This document shows positions 9,566 through 17,614 of a DNA stretch of 64,000 nucleotides, one piece after another (the stretch's first letter is position 1; the number at the start of each line of letters is the position of its first letter). The notes below the pieces were generated by a model, which worked only from the letters and a program-made list of their open reading frames with translations, had not been told where the DNA came from and did not search any database. Source of the stretch: Salegentibacter holothuriorum (GTDB lineage Bacteria; Bacteroidota; Bacteroidia; Flavobacteriales; Flavobacteriaceae); assembly GCF_900168045.1 (NCBI RefSeq), contig NZ_FUYY01000001.1, forward strand, positions 682,001-746,000, read 5' to 3'. The position numbers were made by a program, and so were the translations under genes.

Positions 9566-9652
9566 GCATATTTTTTATTCTTGCTGCCTGCATACCCTGT
9601 GGAAAATATCCCCAACCTGTAGAAAGACTTCTTACTATTTTACCCATAAAAA

Positions 9653-9676
9653 AACCCGAACAAAATTGTTCGGGTT
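9653..9676. terminator. Intrinsic terminator hairpin
   Basis: Perfect 10-base stem AACCCGAACA/TGTTCGGGTT with a 4-base loop, an A-run on the left side and a T-rich sequence on the right. It lies between the convergent AcpH-like and astacin-like genes. The left A-run makes it best suited to end the minus-strand protease transcript. Confidence 0.8.
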
Positions 9677-9700
9677 ATATATTTATTCAAAATTTGAGCA

Positions 9701-10723
9701 TTAAACCCAATACCAACGATCATTCTTTAATTCAACTCGTTTGAAGCCGTATTTAGTCCAAAAGTACCAAAGATCATTAGCTCTAAGTACAGTTACGCCA
9801 CTAATAGTATAATACTTTCCATTGATGTAGGTAGGCTCACCACCATCTTCTGGGTACATTGCATTAATACCTCTAATATCTCCCGAAGAAAGTCCAGATC
9901 TTTGAACCTGGTAAGTACTACCATTAGTTCTAGTTATAGTAGGCTCCCCATTCTTAGAGAAAGAGTATGCACTATACATCATTATTGATCCAAAGTCTAA
10001 GCTACTAGTGAATTCATCACCATCAAACCCGCTAGTTTCGTAGGTATGAAAATTATGATCGGCACCACTTCGAATATTTTCAAAATTCACATCAATATAA
10101 CTATCACGGTCCACTCTACTTTGCTCATGCCAAAGTCCAACAGCATGACCAATCTCGTGAATGGTATTACCTGTAGAACAAGCACTTGCCAGAGTAATAT
10201 TTTGGCGACCACCGACCATTCCTACATAAGAGGAACAACCCGAACCAGGGGTGAAATAAATATAATTTGATTGGCCAGACCTTTGAACAAATTCAAGGGA
10301 TGTATTGGCTTCCCAATGCTTTATAGCATCGTAAACACGGTTTTTATCTGATAAATTACTATCTATAGCATAATAAACAGTGTTATCAGGCCACATACCC
10401 CTTGTTCTTCCAGTACTTTTTTGTGGAGTTTCATCCTTACCTAAAATAAGGCTTTGCGGAGATTTACTAGTTTGATTTACTGGGATTAAAATATCCCCCT
10501 GATAGACATAGTCACCATTTTGTGACTCCACGGGCATCTGTTGACCTCCGTAATAAATCTCTAGAACCGGCCCTTGTTCATTGGGATAGGCTACCTCGGT
10601 AAGTTGATCATTAATTTCTTCAGGCTTTAATTGCGTTTCTGATTTTTCATCTTCTAAAATAGGATCTTTACTACAAGCCAAAATCGCTAGAACAGGTAGT
10701 AACAAAAATTTGCTTTTTTTCAT
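9701..10723 (-). CDS. Astacin-like (M12A) metalloprotease lipoprotein
   Basis: The 340-residue protein has a lipoprotein signal (VLAILAC, Cys17), a propeptide-like stretch (about 20-105) and an astacin domain from RTRGMWPDNTVYYAID (about 106). The zinc site is complete: HEIGHAVGLWHEQSRVDR with H189, E190, H193 and H199. The Met-turn SIMMYSAY (about 247-253) supplies the Tyr ligand. The astacin domain ends near Pro291; about 49 further residues, rich in Trp, Tyr and Lys, form a small extra C-terminal module. Relatives are flavastacin and myroilysin. It probably degrades protein outside the cell or at the surface, with the propeptide as inhibitor. Confidence 0.92.
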   Translation of the reverse strand: MKKSKFLLLPVLAILACSKDPILEDEKSETQLKPEEINDQLTEVAYPNEQGPVLEIYYGGQQMPVESQNGDYVYQGDILIPVNQTSKSPQSLILGKDETPQKSTGRTRGMWPDNTVYYAIDSNLSDKNRVYDAIKHWEANTSLEFVQRSGQSNYIYFTPGSGCSSYVGMVGGRQNITLASACSTGNTIHEIGHAVGLWHEQSRVDRDSYIDVNFENIRSGADHNFHTYETSGFDGDEFTSSLDFGSIMMYSAYSFSKNGEPTITRTNGSTYQVQRSGLSSGDIRGINAMYPEDGGEPTYINGKYYTISGVTVLRANDLWYFWTKYGFKRVELKNDRWYWV

Positions 10724-11035
10724 AAGTAGGGTACTCTTTTTATTAAATTAAATAATTGAAATTTTGATTTTGATTTACAAAGGTCATTCCAAAAAACCAC
10801 TCCATAACTCCTATAACAATTTAACAGTCAGATTCCTACAAATAAAAATCATATTAACTCACACAAGAAATTCAGAGAATTATAATAATGAATAATAATT
10901 CTTTGATATTACTTGAAAACCTTATTATTAGTGGAATCTCATATTTTTTATAAGAAAAATAATGTGTAGATTTTTAAAATTAAGATCCGAACATAAAGAC
11001 TTTAATTCAACCGATTAATCTTTTTAACAAAAAAA

Positions 11036-11058
11036 GCTGTACGGAAAATCCGTACAGC
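11036..11058 (-). terminator. Terminator of the lipoprotein array
   Basis: Perfect 10-base stem GCTGTACGGA/TCCGTACAGC with a 3-base loop. On the minus strand it is followed by a run of seven T. It lies about 85 bases past the stop of the last lipoprotein gene and should end the minus-strand array transcript. Confidence 0.85.
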
Positions 11059-11113
11059 CTCTTTTTACATCTCTCAAAGATAGAGAGAAGTAAAAACTAC
11101 TCAGCTACTTAGT

Positions 11114-11123
11114 CACCCCCCGG
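11114..11123 (-). promoter_or_regulatory. G-rich motif copy a (candidate site)
   Basis: The minus strand reads CCGGGGGGTGACTA. Its first ten bases recur exactly at 17299-17308, and GGGGTGACTA recurs in the opposite orientation at 15999-16008. This copy lies 20 bases past the stop of the last array gene. The function is unknown. Confidence 0.35.
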
Positions 11124-11142
11124 TAAAAATTAGCTGAGATTA

Positions 11143-12699
11143 TTATTCTCCTGAAACATCGCAAATATTTGCTCTAAGATCTATGGAGAGTGGTAAATCA
11201 TCTTCTGTTATACCAGATATTGTTACAGATCCACCTTCATCTGGAGCGCTAACTACTTCGCAAGTTGCACTTTGAAGTACCGTAACTTCTATATCAGAAA
11301 TTTCAAATGGAATTATAGGAGTAAGACCAACAAACAATTCACCATTCACTATTTGTATTGTCCAGTCTCCGTAAGACTCATTAGTTACGAGAGGTCCCGC
11401 AGTTTCAAGATTAATGTTTAGAACATCTGTAGCCTCACAACCATCTTGTGCTTGCGGTAAACATGGGTCTATAACAGTTTCACCACATTCCGGATCAGGG
11501 TTTCTTACACAGCCTACATTTTCATCATCATTGGGAATTCCATCTCCGTCAATATCTGAATCACAACCATCTGGAACACCATCTTTATCTAGATCTAGGT
11601 TATCATCAAATCCATTACATACATCTTCACCATTAGGAACACCATCATTATCACAGTCGTCATTGGCATCCTGAGGATCGCATTCCTCTCCGTTTCCATT
11701 TCCTGAATCTCCCTCTTCACAGTTAAAGAATAAGTGGAAGTAATCTAGAGTCCCATCATTTTGAACCTTTTCGGTTATTTGTGTCCAGGTAAGATCGCGG
11801 ATAATTTCCTTATCAGCTGGTTCTGGATAATTGTCATCCCAATTAGACAACGTGGCAATAATTCGAATATACTCCTCTCCCATCATTTCGCCTTCCATAG
11901 GTGCAGGTACTGCGAAACAAAAAGGATCTGCATAATAGTCCTCTGAATCATCGTCATAACCATAATGGTCTTCAGGTAAAGGCATACTCTCATAGAGCAC
12001 TTTATCTTCACTTCCACCGGTATAGATAACTTCCAGGCTGTAATTTGCCGTAAAGTGACGTCCGTTTTCATCACAGTAATTTGCAAATATGCATACTTCG
12101 TGCAGTATCTCCGGTTTTAAATCAAAGAATTGATACCCATATAAAATAACCTCTCGATCATCAAAACATAGCACTTCAACGTCTACATATTTTTTTGAAC
12201 CTGCTCTTATCATAAAATCAAAGGGCAAACCTTGATTTACAAAGTTTCCGTAATCGCTGGTAGAAGCAGGAGCAGCCCAAATTACTGAAGAACTATCGTC
12301 ATCTGGATCACCATCGTAAACAAGAAAGGTCGTTAGGGAAACACTAGCCGTTTCCTCACCACCTGCTATTGGTATTTTAAGACCTTCATCGTAAGCGGTA
12401 TAAAAAGCTCCATCATCCTCCATTATCGGAACGTTTATTTCTATTGTCCCTTCTAATGGAGTACCCATATTATGGGTAAGTTCAACATGCGCATAAGCTG
12501 GTGCATCTTCTGAACACTCTGGGATACTTTGTTTTATCTCAGCTTTATTTACAAAATCATTTAAAGTTGCACCTAAACTAATTTCAGCAAAATTATCATT
12601 TGTGGGATCATCTGTTATAGTATTGTCCTCTTTGGTACAGGAGGATAATAAGAGTGAGAATACAGCTATAAATGCCATATATCTTTTTAGTATTTTCAT
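11143..12699 (-). CDS. Array lipoprotein 1: shared N-module, TSP3-type calcium repeats, beta-rich C-terminus
   Basis: The 518-residue protein has a LLLSSC lipobox (Cys21). Residues about 35-335 form the module shared with the next two genes, with the conserved block AGSKKYVDVEVLCFDDREV and then LYGYQFFDL. Residues about 345-410 hold Asp-rich thrombospondin type 3-like repeats (DNDGVPNGEDVC, DLDKDGVPDGCDSD, DGDGIPNDDE), which bind calcium in known families. The remaining 100 residues are beta-rich and do not match the C-terminal modules of its neighbours. I recognise no family for the shared module. It is probably exposed on the cell surface. It is last in a three-gene array on one strand. Confidence 0.82.
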   Translation of the reverse strand: MKILKRYMAFIAVFSLLLSSCTKEDNTITDDPTNDNFAEISLGATLNDFVNKAEIKQSIPECSEDAPAYAHVELTHNMGTPLEGTIEINVPIMEDDGAFYTAYDEGLKIPIAGGEETASVSLTTFLVYDGDPDDDSSSVIWAAPASTSDYGNFVNQGLPFDFMIRAGSKKYVDVEVLCFDDREVILYGYQFFDLKPEILHEVCIFANYCDENGRHFTANYSLEVIYTGGSEDKVLYESMPLPEDHYGYDDDSEDYYADPFCFAVPAPMEGEMMGEEYIRIIATLSNWDDNYPEPADKEIIRDLTWTQITEKVQNDGTLDYFHLFFNCEEGDSGNGNGEECDPQDANDDCDNDGVPNGEDVCNGFDDNLDLDKDGVPDGCDSDIDGDGIPNDDENVGCVRNPDPECGETVIDPCLPQAQDGCEATDVLNINLETAGPLVTNESYGDWTIQIVNGELFVGLTPIIPFEISDIEVTVLQSATCEVVSAPDEGGSVTISGITEDDLPLSIDLRANICDVSGE

Positions 12700-12782
12700 A
12701 ATTAAAGTTTTTGGATTAAATATTTAGAATGGTTAATTTAAAATTACCAGGAGTTGTTAACTCCCGGTAATTAAGATCTTTT

Positions 12783-14456
12783 TCAATAACAAGCTACAGC
12801 GTGTATGATAATATAGAAATCATCGCTATAGTCTCTTTCCCAGGTATAAGTAAGGGTACCCGCATCAATCATATTATTAAGGTTATACTGGCCGGGTGCA
12901 AACACATTATTTCCTGACGGCGCAATTTCACTTAAATTAATATGAAGTTCGTTTAAACTTACTCCAGGATCGAGGGTGATTTCCAATGTAATATCATCCT
13001 CATCAATAGAGATTTCAGCCGTACCTACATGCTCTCCTTTAGAAGTATCATTTTGGCCTGCACCGGCCCAAATATCAAAGGTTTTACTAGCTCCGTCATC
13101 ATCTGTTTGGAAGTGTTCAGCCCAACCCCAACGATTAGAATTTGCAAGGGTATTTAAGGCTGTATCTCCTTCCATATAGGCAGTTTCACAAGTATCACCG
13201 CCCGGTAATGGACAACCATCATTAGATTCTGGACCAGCCTGATAAGGACATTGATCAATACAATCATTTAATCCGTCGCTATCAGCATCACCAATACAAT
13301 CATCTATTGGGCAACCACCATCTAATGGATCTCCAAAATCTTCTGGACAATTATCACATCCATCCGGAACTCCATCATCATCCATATCCTCTCTGTCATC
13401 ATAACCAGGACATTCATCTTCAACATCTGGTACACAATCTCCATCTGTATCTTCCTCGGTAATTGGACAATCACCTATTACTGGATCATCGTCACAGTTA
13501 AAGAAAATATGCTCAAAGTCTATGGTATCATCATCATTAAAGTATTCCTGAACGTCATTCCAACTTAACTCAATAACCTCAGAGTACTCCTCAGCCGGAT
13601 CGCCGTAATTATCGTCCCAGGCAGTTAAACTTACAGTAACCCGTAAATAAATGTCTGAATCTGCCTCATCATACATAGGAGCAGGAATAGCTAAACACAG
13701 TGGATCTGCATACCAGTCTCCTGAATCATCATCTTCAGTATTTCCCGTAACAGGAGATTCTCCGGAATAAAGGTTAATTACTTCTTCTCCTAATAGGTAA
13801 TCAATGTCTAAATCGTAATTTGCTGTATAATGTCTACCTTCATCTGTACAATAGTTCGCAAAAACACAGAATTCATAAAGTTGTACCGGCACCAGATCAA
13901 AGAATTGATAGCCATATAAGTTTACTTCTCTGTCATCAAAGCAAAGTACTTCAACTGGCACATATTTTTTAGAGCCAGCACGAAGATCAAATACAATAGG
14001 TAAAGGGTCATTAACAAAATTTTCGTAATCACTACCTTCTTTAGGAGCTACCCATATTGGCATTACGCCTTCTCCCGGTTCTTCTGCATAAACCATAAAA
14101 TCGGTTAGGCTAACTTCCGTTGTGGTTTCCCCGTCTGGAATTGGAATAGCAAGTTCCTCATCATAATCGGTAAATAAGCCAGATTCATCTACTAATATAG
14201 GTACCACAACATCTACATCCCCCATTTCATGGGTTAACATTATTTGAGCATAGGCGGGTACTTCATCAGAACAAGCAGGAATATCTCCTTCAGCTTGCCG
14301 GTTTAGAAAATCATTTAATATTGGCCCTAATTCAATCACTGCCATTTTTTCATCTCCTTTTTCCGTTCCTACAGCTTCATCTTGAGTACAGGAAGTAAAA
14401 ACAAATAACATGAGAGTTAAGGAAGTCAATAAATATTTCGTTATTTTTTTCATCAT
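12783..14456 (-). CDS. Array lipoprotein 2: shared N-module, TSP3-type repeats, GWAEH-type C-module
   Basis: The 557-residue lipoprotein has an FVFTSC lipobox. It carries the same roughly 300-residue N-module as its neighbours (AGSKKYVPVEVLCFDDREVN, then LYGYQFFDLVP). A cysteine-containing TSP3-like calcium repeat stretch follows (DTDGDCVPDVEDECP, DMDDDGVPDGCDNCP, DADSDGLNDCIDQCP). The last 130 residues begin with a CETAYMEGDTA segment and continue with NRWGWAEHF, IWAGAGQNDTSKGEHVGT and FAPGQYN. That C-module resembles one I know from many secreted Bacteroidota proteins, usually alone or in surface adhesins; its function is not established. The spacing to the genes on either side is 59 and 83 bases, so one transcript is likely. 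Confidence 0.82.
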   Translation of the reverse strand: MMKKITKYLLTSLTLMLFVFTSCTQDEAVGTEKGDEKMAVIELGPILNDFLNRQAEGDIPACSDEVPAYAQIMLTHEMGDVDVVVPILVDESGLFTDYDEELAIPIPDGETTTEVSLTDFMVYAEEPGEGVMPIWVAPKEGSDYENFVNDPLPIVFDLRAGSKKYVPVEVLCFDDREVNLYGYQFFDLVPVQLYEFCVFANYCTDEGRHYTANYDLDIDYLLGEEVINLYSGESPVTGNTEDDDSGDWYADPLCLAIPAPMYDEADSDIYLRVTVSLTAWDDNYGDPAEEYSEVIELSWNDVQEYFNDDDTIDFEHIFFNCDDDPVIGDCPITEEDTDGDCVPDVEDECPGYDDREDMDDDGVPDGCDNCPEDFGDPLDGGCPIDDCIGDADSDGLNDCIDQCPYQAGPESNDGCPLPGGDTCETAYMEGDTALNTLANSNRWGWAEHFQTDDDGASKTFDIWAGAGQNDTSKGEHVGTAEISIDEDDITLEITLDPGVSLNELHINLSEIAPSGNNVFAPGQYNLNNMIDAGTLTYTWERDYSDDFYIIIHAVACY

Positions 14457-14515
14457 TTAAATTTTAAGAATTAAAATGAGAGATGCCCCTTTTGGGGACA
14501 TCTCTTAAAATATTT

Positions 14516-15874
14516 TTAGTACTCTTCAAACTCACCACAAGCAACTGGCGTAAAGTCAGCTTCGTGAAGTACTGCTGTTCTGGCTTCAGGATCTCCTAAC
14601 GCACTTACTTCAGCATTGGTTAAAGAAAATGTTCTGGTATAAAACATATTACCCATAGCATCAGCTTCTGGCCATACTCCTCCGGCATAGTCAAGTGCCC
14701 AGATTGGATTTCCGTAGTCATCACAAGAAGCATTTTCGTGAATGTGCTGTGGTACATCTCCAGTAGTTAACTCAGTAGCCGCTGTAGTGGCCGTCAACAT
14801 ATTTCCTTCTAATTTTAGGTAAGCAAAACCAACAGCATTAGCATCTCCTAAATTCTTTAAACAAGCTTTGTAACGTTTGGCTTCCACTCTTGGATCATCA
14901 AATGGTGGAGGGTTATCGTTACCACATCCGTAGTTAAAGTGATAGTAATCCATTGTTGTATCATCTTCTTCACTGTAGAACATTCTAATTTCCTCATCTG
15001 TAATTGGTCCTGAAAGAATTACTTCGCCTGCATCCTCTGAATCATACTCATCTGTATTATTTAAAGTAATTTCAAAGTAATACGTATCAGTTTCAGCTGT
15101 ATCAGGTAGCCAGAAACATAATGGGTCTGCATAGTAATCTCCGGTAATCTCATCTTCTACTACCGCATTAGAAACTTCTGTATAAAGTGGTTCTCCAGAT
15201 GAATCAGAACCTTCCCATACATTTACGGTATAACCGGCAACAAAGTGTCTTCCGTCTTCAGATGGACAAAAATTACCGAAAAGGCAGAACTTAATTAATG
15301 GAATAGGAACCAAATCAAAGAATTGATAACCGTAAAGGTTTACTTCCCTATCATCAAAACATAATACTTCAACATCTACATACTTTTTAGAACCTGCACG
15401 CAAATCAAAATTTAGTGGCAAAGCATTATTCACAAAGTTTTCATAGTCACTGCCGGCTTTGGGAGAAACCCAAATTGGCATCGTCATATCATCAGGCTCT
15501 TCTGCATACACCCAAAAATCGGTTAGACTAACAGCAGTAGTGGTCTCTCCCGCGGGAATTGGAATTGCTAAATCCTCATCATAATCGGTAAAATAGGTGG
15601 TACCATCAAAATTGATAGGAACTACTACATCTTCTTCCCCAAGATCATGGGTAAGCACTACCCTTGCATACATAGGTGCATCTTCGGAACATTCAGGTAT
15701 GCTTTGTTTTAAAGCATCCTGATTTTTAATAAAATCATTTAGTATTGCTCCCAATGAGATAGTTGCCATCTCATCACCCACCTTGGGTTCTCCAGCAGTT
15801 TCATCCTTACTACAGGAAGCAAAAAGCATTGCTACTATAACAATACTCGTAAAGTAATTTTTAAAATTTTTCAT
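14516..15874 (-). CDS. Array lipoprotein 3: shared N-module with CHRD/SOD-like C-module
   Basis: The 452-residue lipoprotein has an LFASC lipobox and is first in the array. The N-terminal module (about 35-330) is clearly paralogous to the next two genes and includes the invariant CFDDREVNLYGYQFFDLVP. It has no TSP3 repeats. Instead the last 125 residues read AKRYKACLKNLGDANAVGFA, QHIHENASCDDYGNP and ARTAVLHEADFTPVACGEF. This layout of an early strand, a central HIH and a late hydrophobic-H motif with VACG recalls CHRD and Cu/Zn superoxide dismutase-like beta folds. Only some of the metal-ligand histidines of a true SOD are evident, so enzyme activity is doubtful. It lies 224 bases downstream of the LuxR-type regulator. 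Confidence 0.82.
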   Translation of the reverse strand: MKNFKNYFTSIVIVAMLFASCSKDETAGEPKVGDEMATISLGAILNDFIKNQDALKQSIPECSEDAPMYARVVLTHDLGEEDVVVPINFDGTTYFTDYDEDLAIPIPAGETTTAVSLTDFWVYAEEPDDMTMPIWVSPKAGSDYENFVNNALPLNFDLRAGSKKYVDVEVLCFDDREVNLYGYQFFDLVPIPLIKFCLFGNFCPSEDGRHFVAGYTVNVWEGSDSSGEPLYTEVSNAVVEDEITGDYYADPLCFWLPDTAETDTYYFEITLNNTDEYDSEDAGEVILSGPITDEEIRMFYSEEDDTTMDYYHFNYGCGNDNPPPFDDPRVEAKRYKACLKNLGDANAVGFAYLKLEGNMLTATTAATELTTGDVPQHIHENASCDDYGNPIWALDYAGGVWPEADAMGNMFYTRTFSLTNAEVSALGDPEARTAVLHEADFTPVACGEFEEY

Positions 15875-15998
15875 AACTCTAAAGTTTTTTAGTTAATAAA
15901 TATTTAAGAATGGTTAATAATATATATACACAGTTCTATCTCTAGAACGATTGTATTCAAGAATGCATAAGTTTGGGGGCTTAAAAAAGTAGAGAGGT

Positions 15999-16008
15999 GG
16001 GGTGACTA
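15999..16008 (+). promoter_or_regulatory. G-rich motif copy b, upstream of the array
   Basis: GGGGTGACTA lies 125 bases upstream of the first array gene, between it and the regulator. It is the inverted counterpart of the motif at 11110-11119. It could be an operator for the array; this is inference from position and repetition only. Confidence 0.35.
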
Positions 16009-16098
16009 CTTTTATGTAAAATTTCTAGTATAAATGTAGGTTAATTCTTTCCTACCAAGCTATGGGGGATTTCTTCTATTTTTAACCTTATATAGAAG

Positions 16099-17118
16099 TT
16101 ACTGTACTTTTTGATAATCTATAAGATCATGACTAATTGCATAAATGATACTTTCAAGGATGGTATCAGAATTAGTACGTTTTATGATATTGGAACGATG
16201 TTTCTCTATAGTTTTTGGAGAAATAAATAAAGCTTCAGAAATATCTTTTGTTTTGTATCCTTTTATTAAAAGTTGAATAATCTCTTTCTCCCTATTGGTA
16301 AATTTAAATTCGGTTAATTGACTATTCTGCTTGAAACAATTTTCTACTTCTTCAGAAGCGCTACCAATACTAATATTAATTTCTTCATTTTGCTCAACAA
16401 AGTCAATGAACATTACAAACTGGTGTCCAAAATTCTTATTCAACTTTGAGAAATTAATACGTGCGTTTCTTAGCTTATCGTTCCTTAATAATAAGGTAGT
16501 CTTTGTAGCAGCTTTAATATGCTTGCCGCGCGCAAAATTCCTCAAACTATCTTTTACTTTTTGTACGTTTTCACATTTCACAAAATCGGTAAGCTTTAAT
16601 CCTTTGCTATTTTTTACTCTAAAACTTTGCTTAAAAGCATCATTCATAGCTATTATTTCATTTTGATCAAGCAATAAAACAGGTTTAGAAATAAGATTAA
16701 ACATACCCATAAATGCATCTTTCCAAAAATTGGATAGCGAACGATTAGTATACACCATTTTTATAATCTTACCACAAAGAGCTTCTATAGTAGGAGAATA
16801 TACAAACTCATCTACCACTTTTCTAAACCTACTTTCGGCTTCAGCTCTAAAACAATCTTCGGCATACACTACAAGCCAGGCTTTTGTGAGAAAATGGTTG
16901 GATTTAAAATTGGCTATGTTTTTAAAATTTCTACCCGATCTAAAAGAAGAGTAATCTAAAAGAATCACATCGGGCAATAAATGAAGAGCAATAGTAAAAC
17001 CGGTATGTAGAGAATTAGCGTGGGTTAATTCAAAATGCATACTCACCCCCTCTTGTACGCAGTCTACCATACTTTGCTTATTGGTAATAAGCAATAGTTG
17101 CTTTTTATCCGTTATCAT
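16099..17118 (-). CDS. LuxR-type regulator with receiver-like and PAS-like domains
   Basis: The 339-residue protein has three parts. Residues 1-125 have a receiver-like fold with PDVILLDYSSF (Asp55 at the phosphorylation position), but the acidic pair normally found after the first strand is absent (LLLITNKQ). Residues about 135-245 look like a PAS domain (KPVLLLDQNEIIAMNDAFKQSF). Residues 272-335 are a LuxR/GerE helix-turn-helix (FTNREKEIIQLLIKGYKTKD, then PKTIEKHRSNIIKR). It is on the same strand and immediately upstream of the lipoprotein array, which makes it the likely regulator of that array. No histidine kinase is nearby, so it may act without phosphorylation or respond through the PAS domain. 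Confidence 0.8.
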   Translation of the reverse strand: MITDKKQLLLITNKQSMVDCVQEGVSMHFELTHANSLHTGFTIALHLLPDVILLDYSSFRSGRNFKNIANFKSNHFLTKAWLVVYAEDCFRAEAESRFRKVVDEFVYSPTIEALCGKIIKMVYTNRSLSNFWKDAFMGMFNLISKPVLLLDQNEIIAMNDAFKQSFRVKNSKGLKLTDFVKCENVQKVKDSLRNFARGKHIKAATKTTLLLRNDKLRNARINFSKLNKNFGHQFVMFIDFVEQNEEINISIGSASEEVENCFKQNSQLTEFKFTNREKEIIQLLIKGYKTKDISEALFISPKTIEKHRSNIIKRTNSDTILESIIYAISHDLIDYQKVQ

Positions 17119-17298
17119 ATTAATTTTTTTTGGCTGTTAGCCGGTTAGTTAAAACCTGGGGTTAGGATCCAGGACATTTAGTTGAAAAAGTCAAAACAGT
17201 TCGGTTTAAAACCAATTGCTTTAAATCTTAATTAGCTAGTAAAAAATAATAGGGGCAACTTATATAGGGACAAAAATCTGTAGGTAAACTTTAAGCTT

Positions 17299-17308
17299 CC
17301 GGGGGGTG
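17299..17308 (+). promoter_or_regulatory. G-rich motif copy c, upstream of the regulator
   Basis: CCGGGGGGTG is identical to the minus-strand motif at 11114-11123. Such a G-run is rare in this AT-rich DNA. It lies about 180 bases upstream of the LuxR-type gene and may be an autoregulatory site. Confidence 0.35.
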
Positions 17309-17589
17309 GAAAATTTAAATTATGAAGATTTGGTATTTCAAATATAGGGGAATATCCTTAATTATTGCAAAAAAATATCGTAATATAATACTGACAATCA
17401 ACAAGATAAAGTAACGACAAAAGTTGATACTAAACCGATAAATCCATTAGCCTAAAACAAGATAGTCTAATTTTAAGATGTAAACTTTTCCTTAAATCCC
17501 CTATTTATATTGATAAAACTACCAGAAACTTTAAATCATAATTAACACCTGCCTAATCTTCCTTTCTTTTTAGTTAGCAACACTTTAAG

Positions 17590-17597
17590 TACCTTTG
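17590..17597 (+). promoter_or_regulatory. Bacteroidota -7 box of uvrA
   Basis: TACCTTTG is an exact match to TAnnTTTG, 17 bases before the ATG at 17615. Transcription would begin near 17604, which rules out the TTG at 17603 as a normal start. Confidence 0.65.
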
Positions 17598-17614
17598 CCA
17601 ACTTGATAGAAAAT

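Larger units (their letters stand above)
10724..11142. other. Intergenic region, no gene seen
   Basis: About 420 bases between the astacin-like gene and the last lipoprotein of the array. It is AT-rich and must hold the protease promoter, but I see no clear TAnnTTTG box. The only structures are the terminator at 11036-11058 and a G-rich motif at 11114-11123. No open frame is worth calling. Confidence 0.6.
17119..17614. other. Intergenic region between the regulator and uvrA
   Basis: Nearly 500 bases between divergent genes, AT-rich, without a credible open frame. It holds the uvrA -7 box at 17590-17597 and a third G-rich motif at 17299-17308, about 180 bases upstream of the regulator start. 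I see no strong hairpin and no RNA gene. Confidence 0.55.

Noticed and set aside
9549-9647. A 32-residue minus-strand frame with a GWGYFPQGMQAARIKN segment
   Set aside because: It is too short, has no promoter or recognisable family, and lies between two convergent genes. It could be a gene remnant but cannot be supported.
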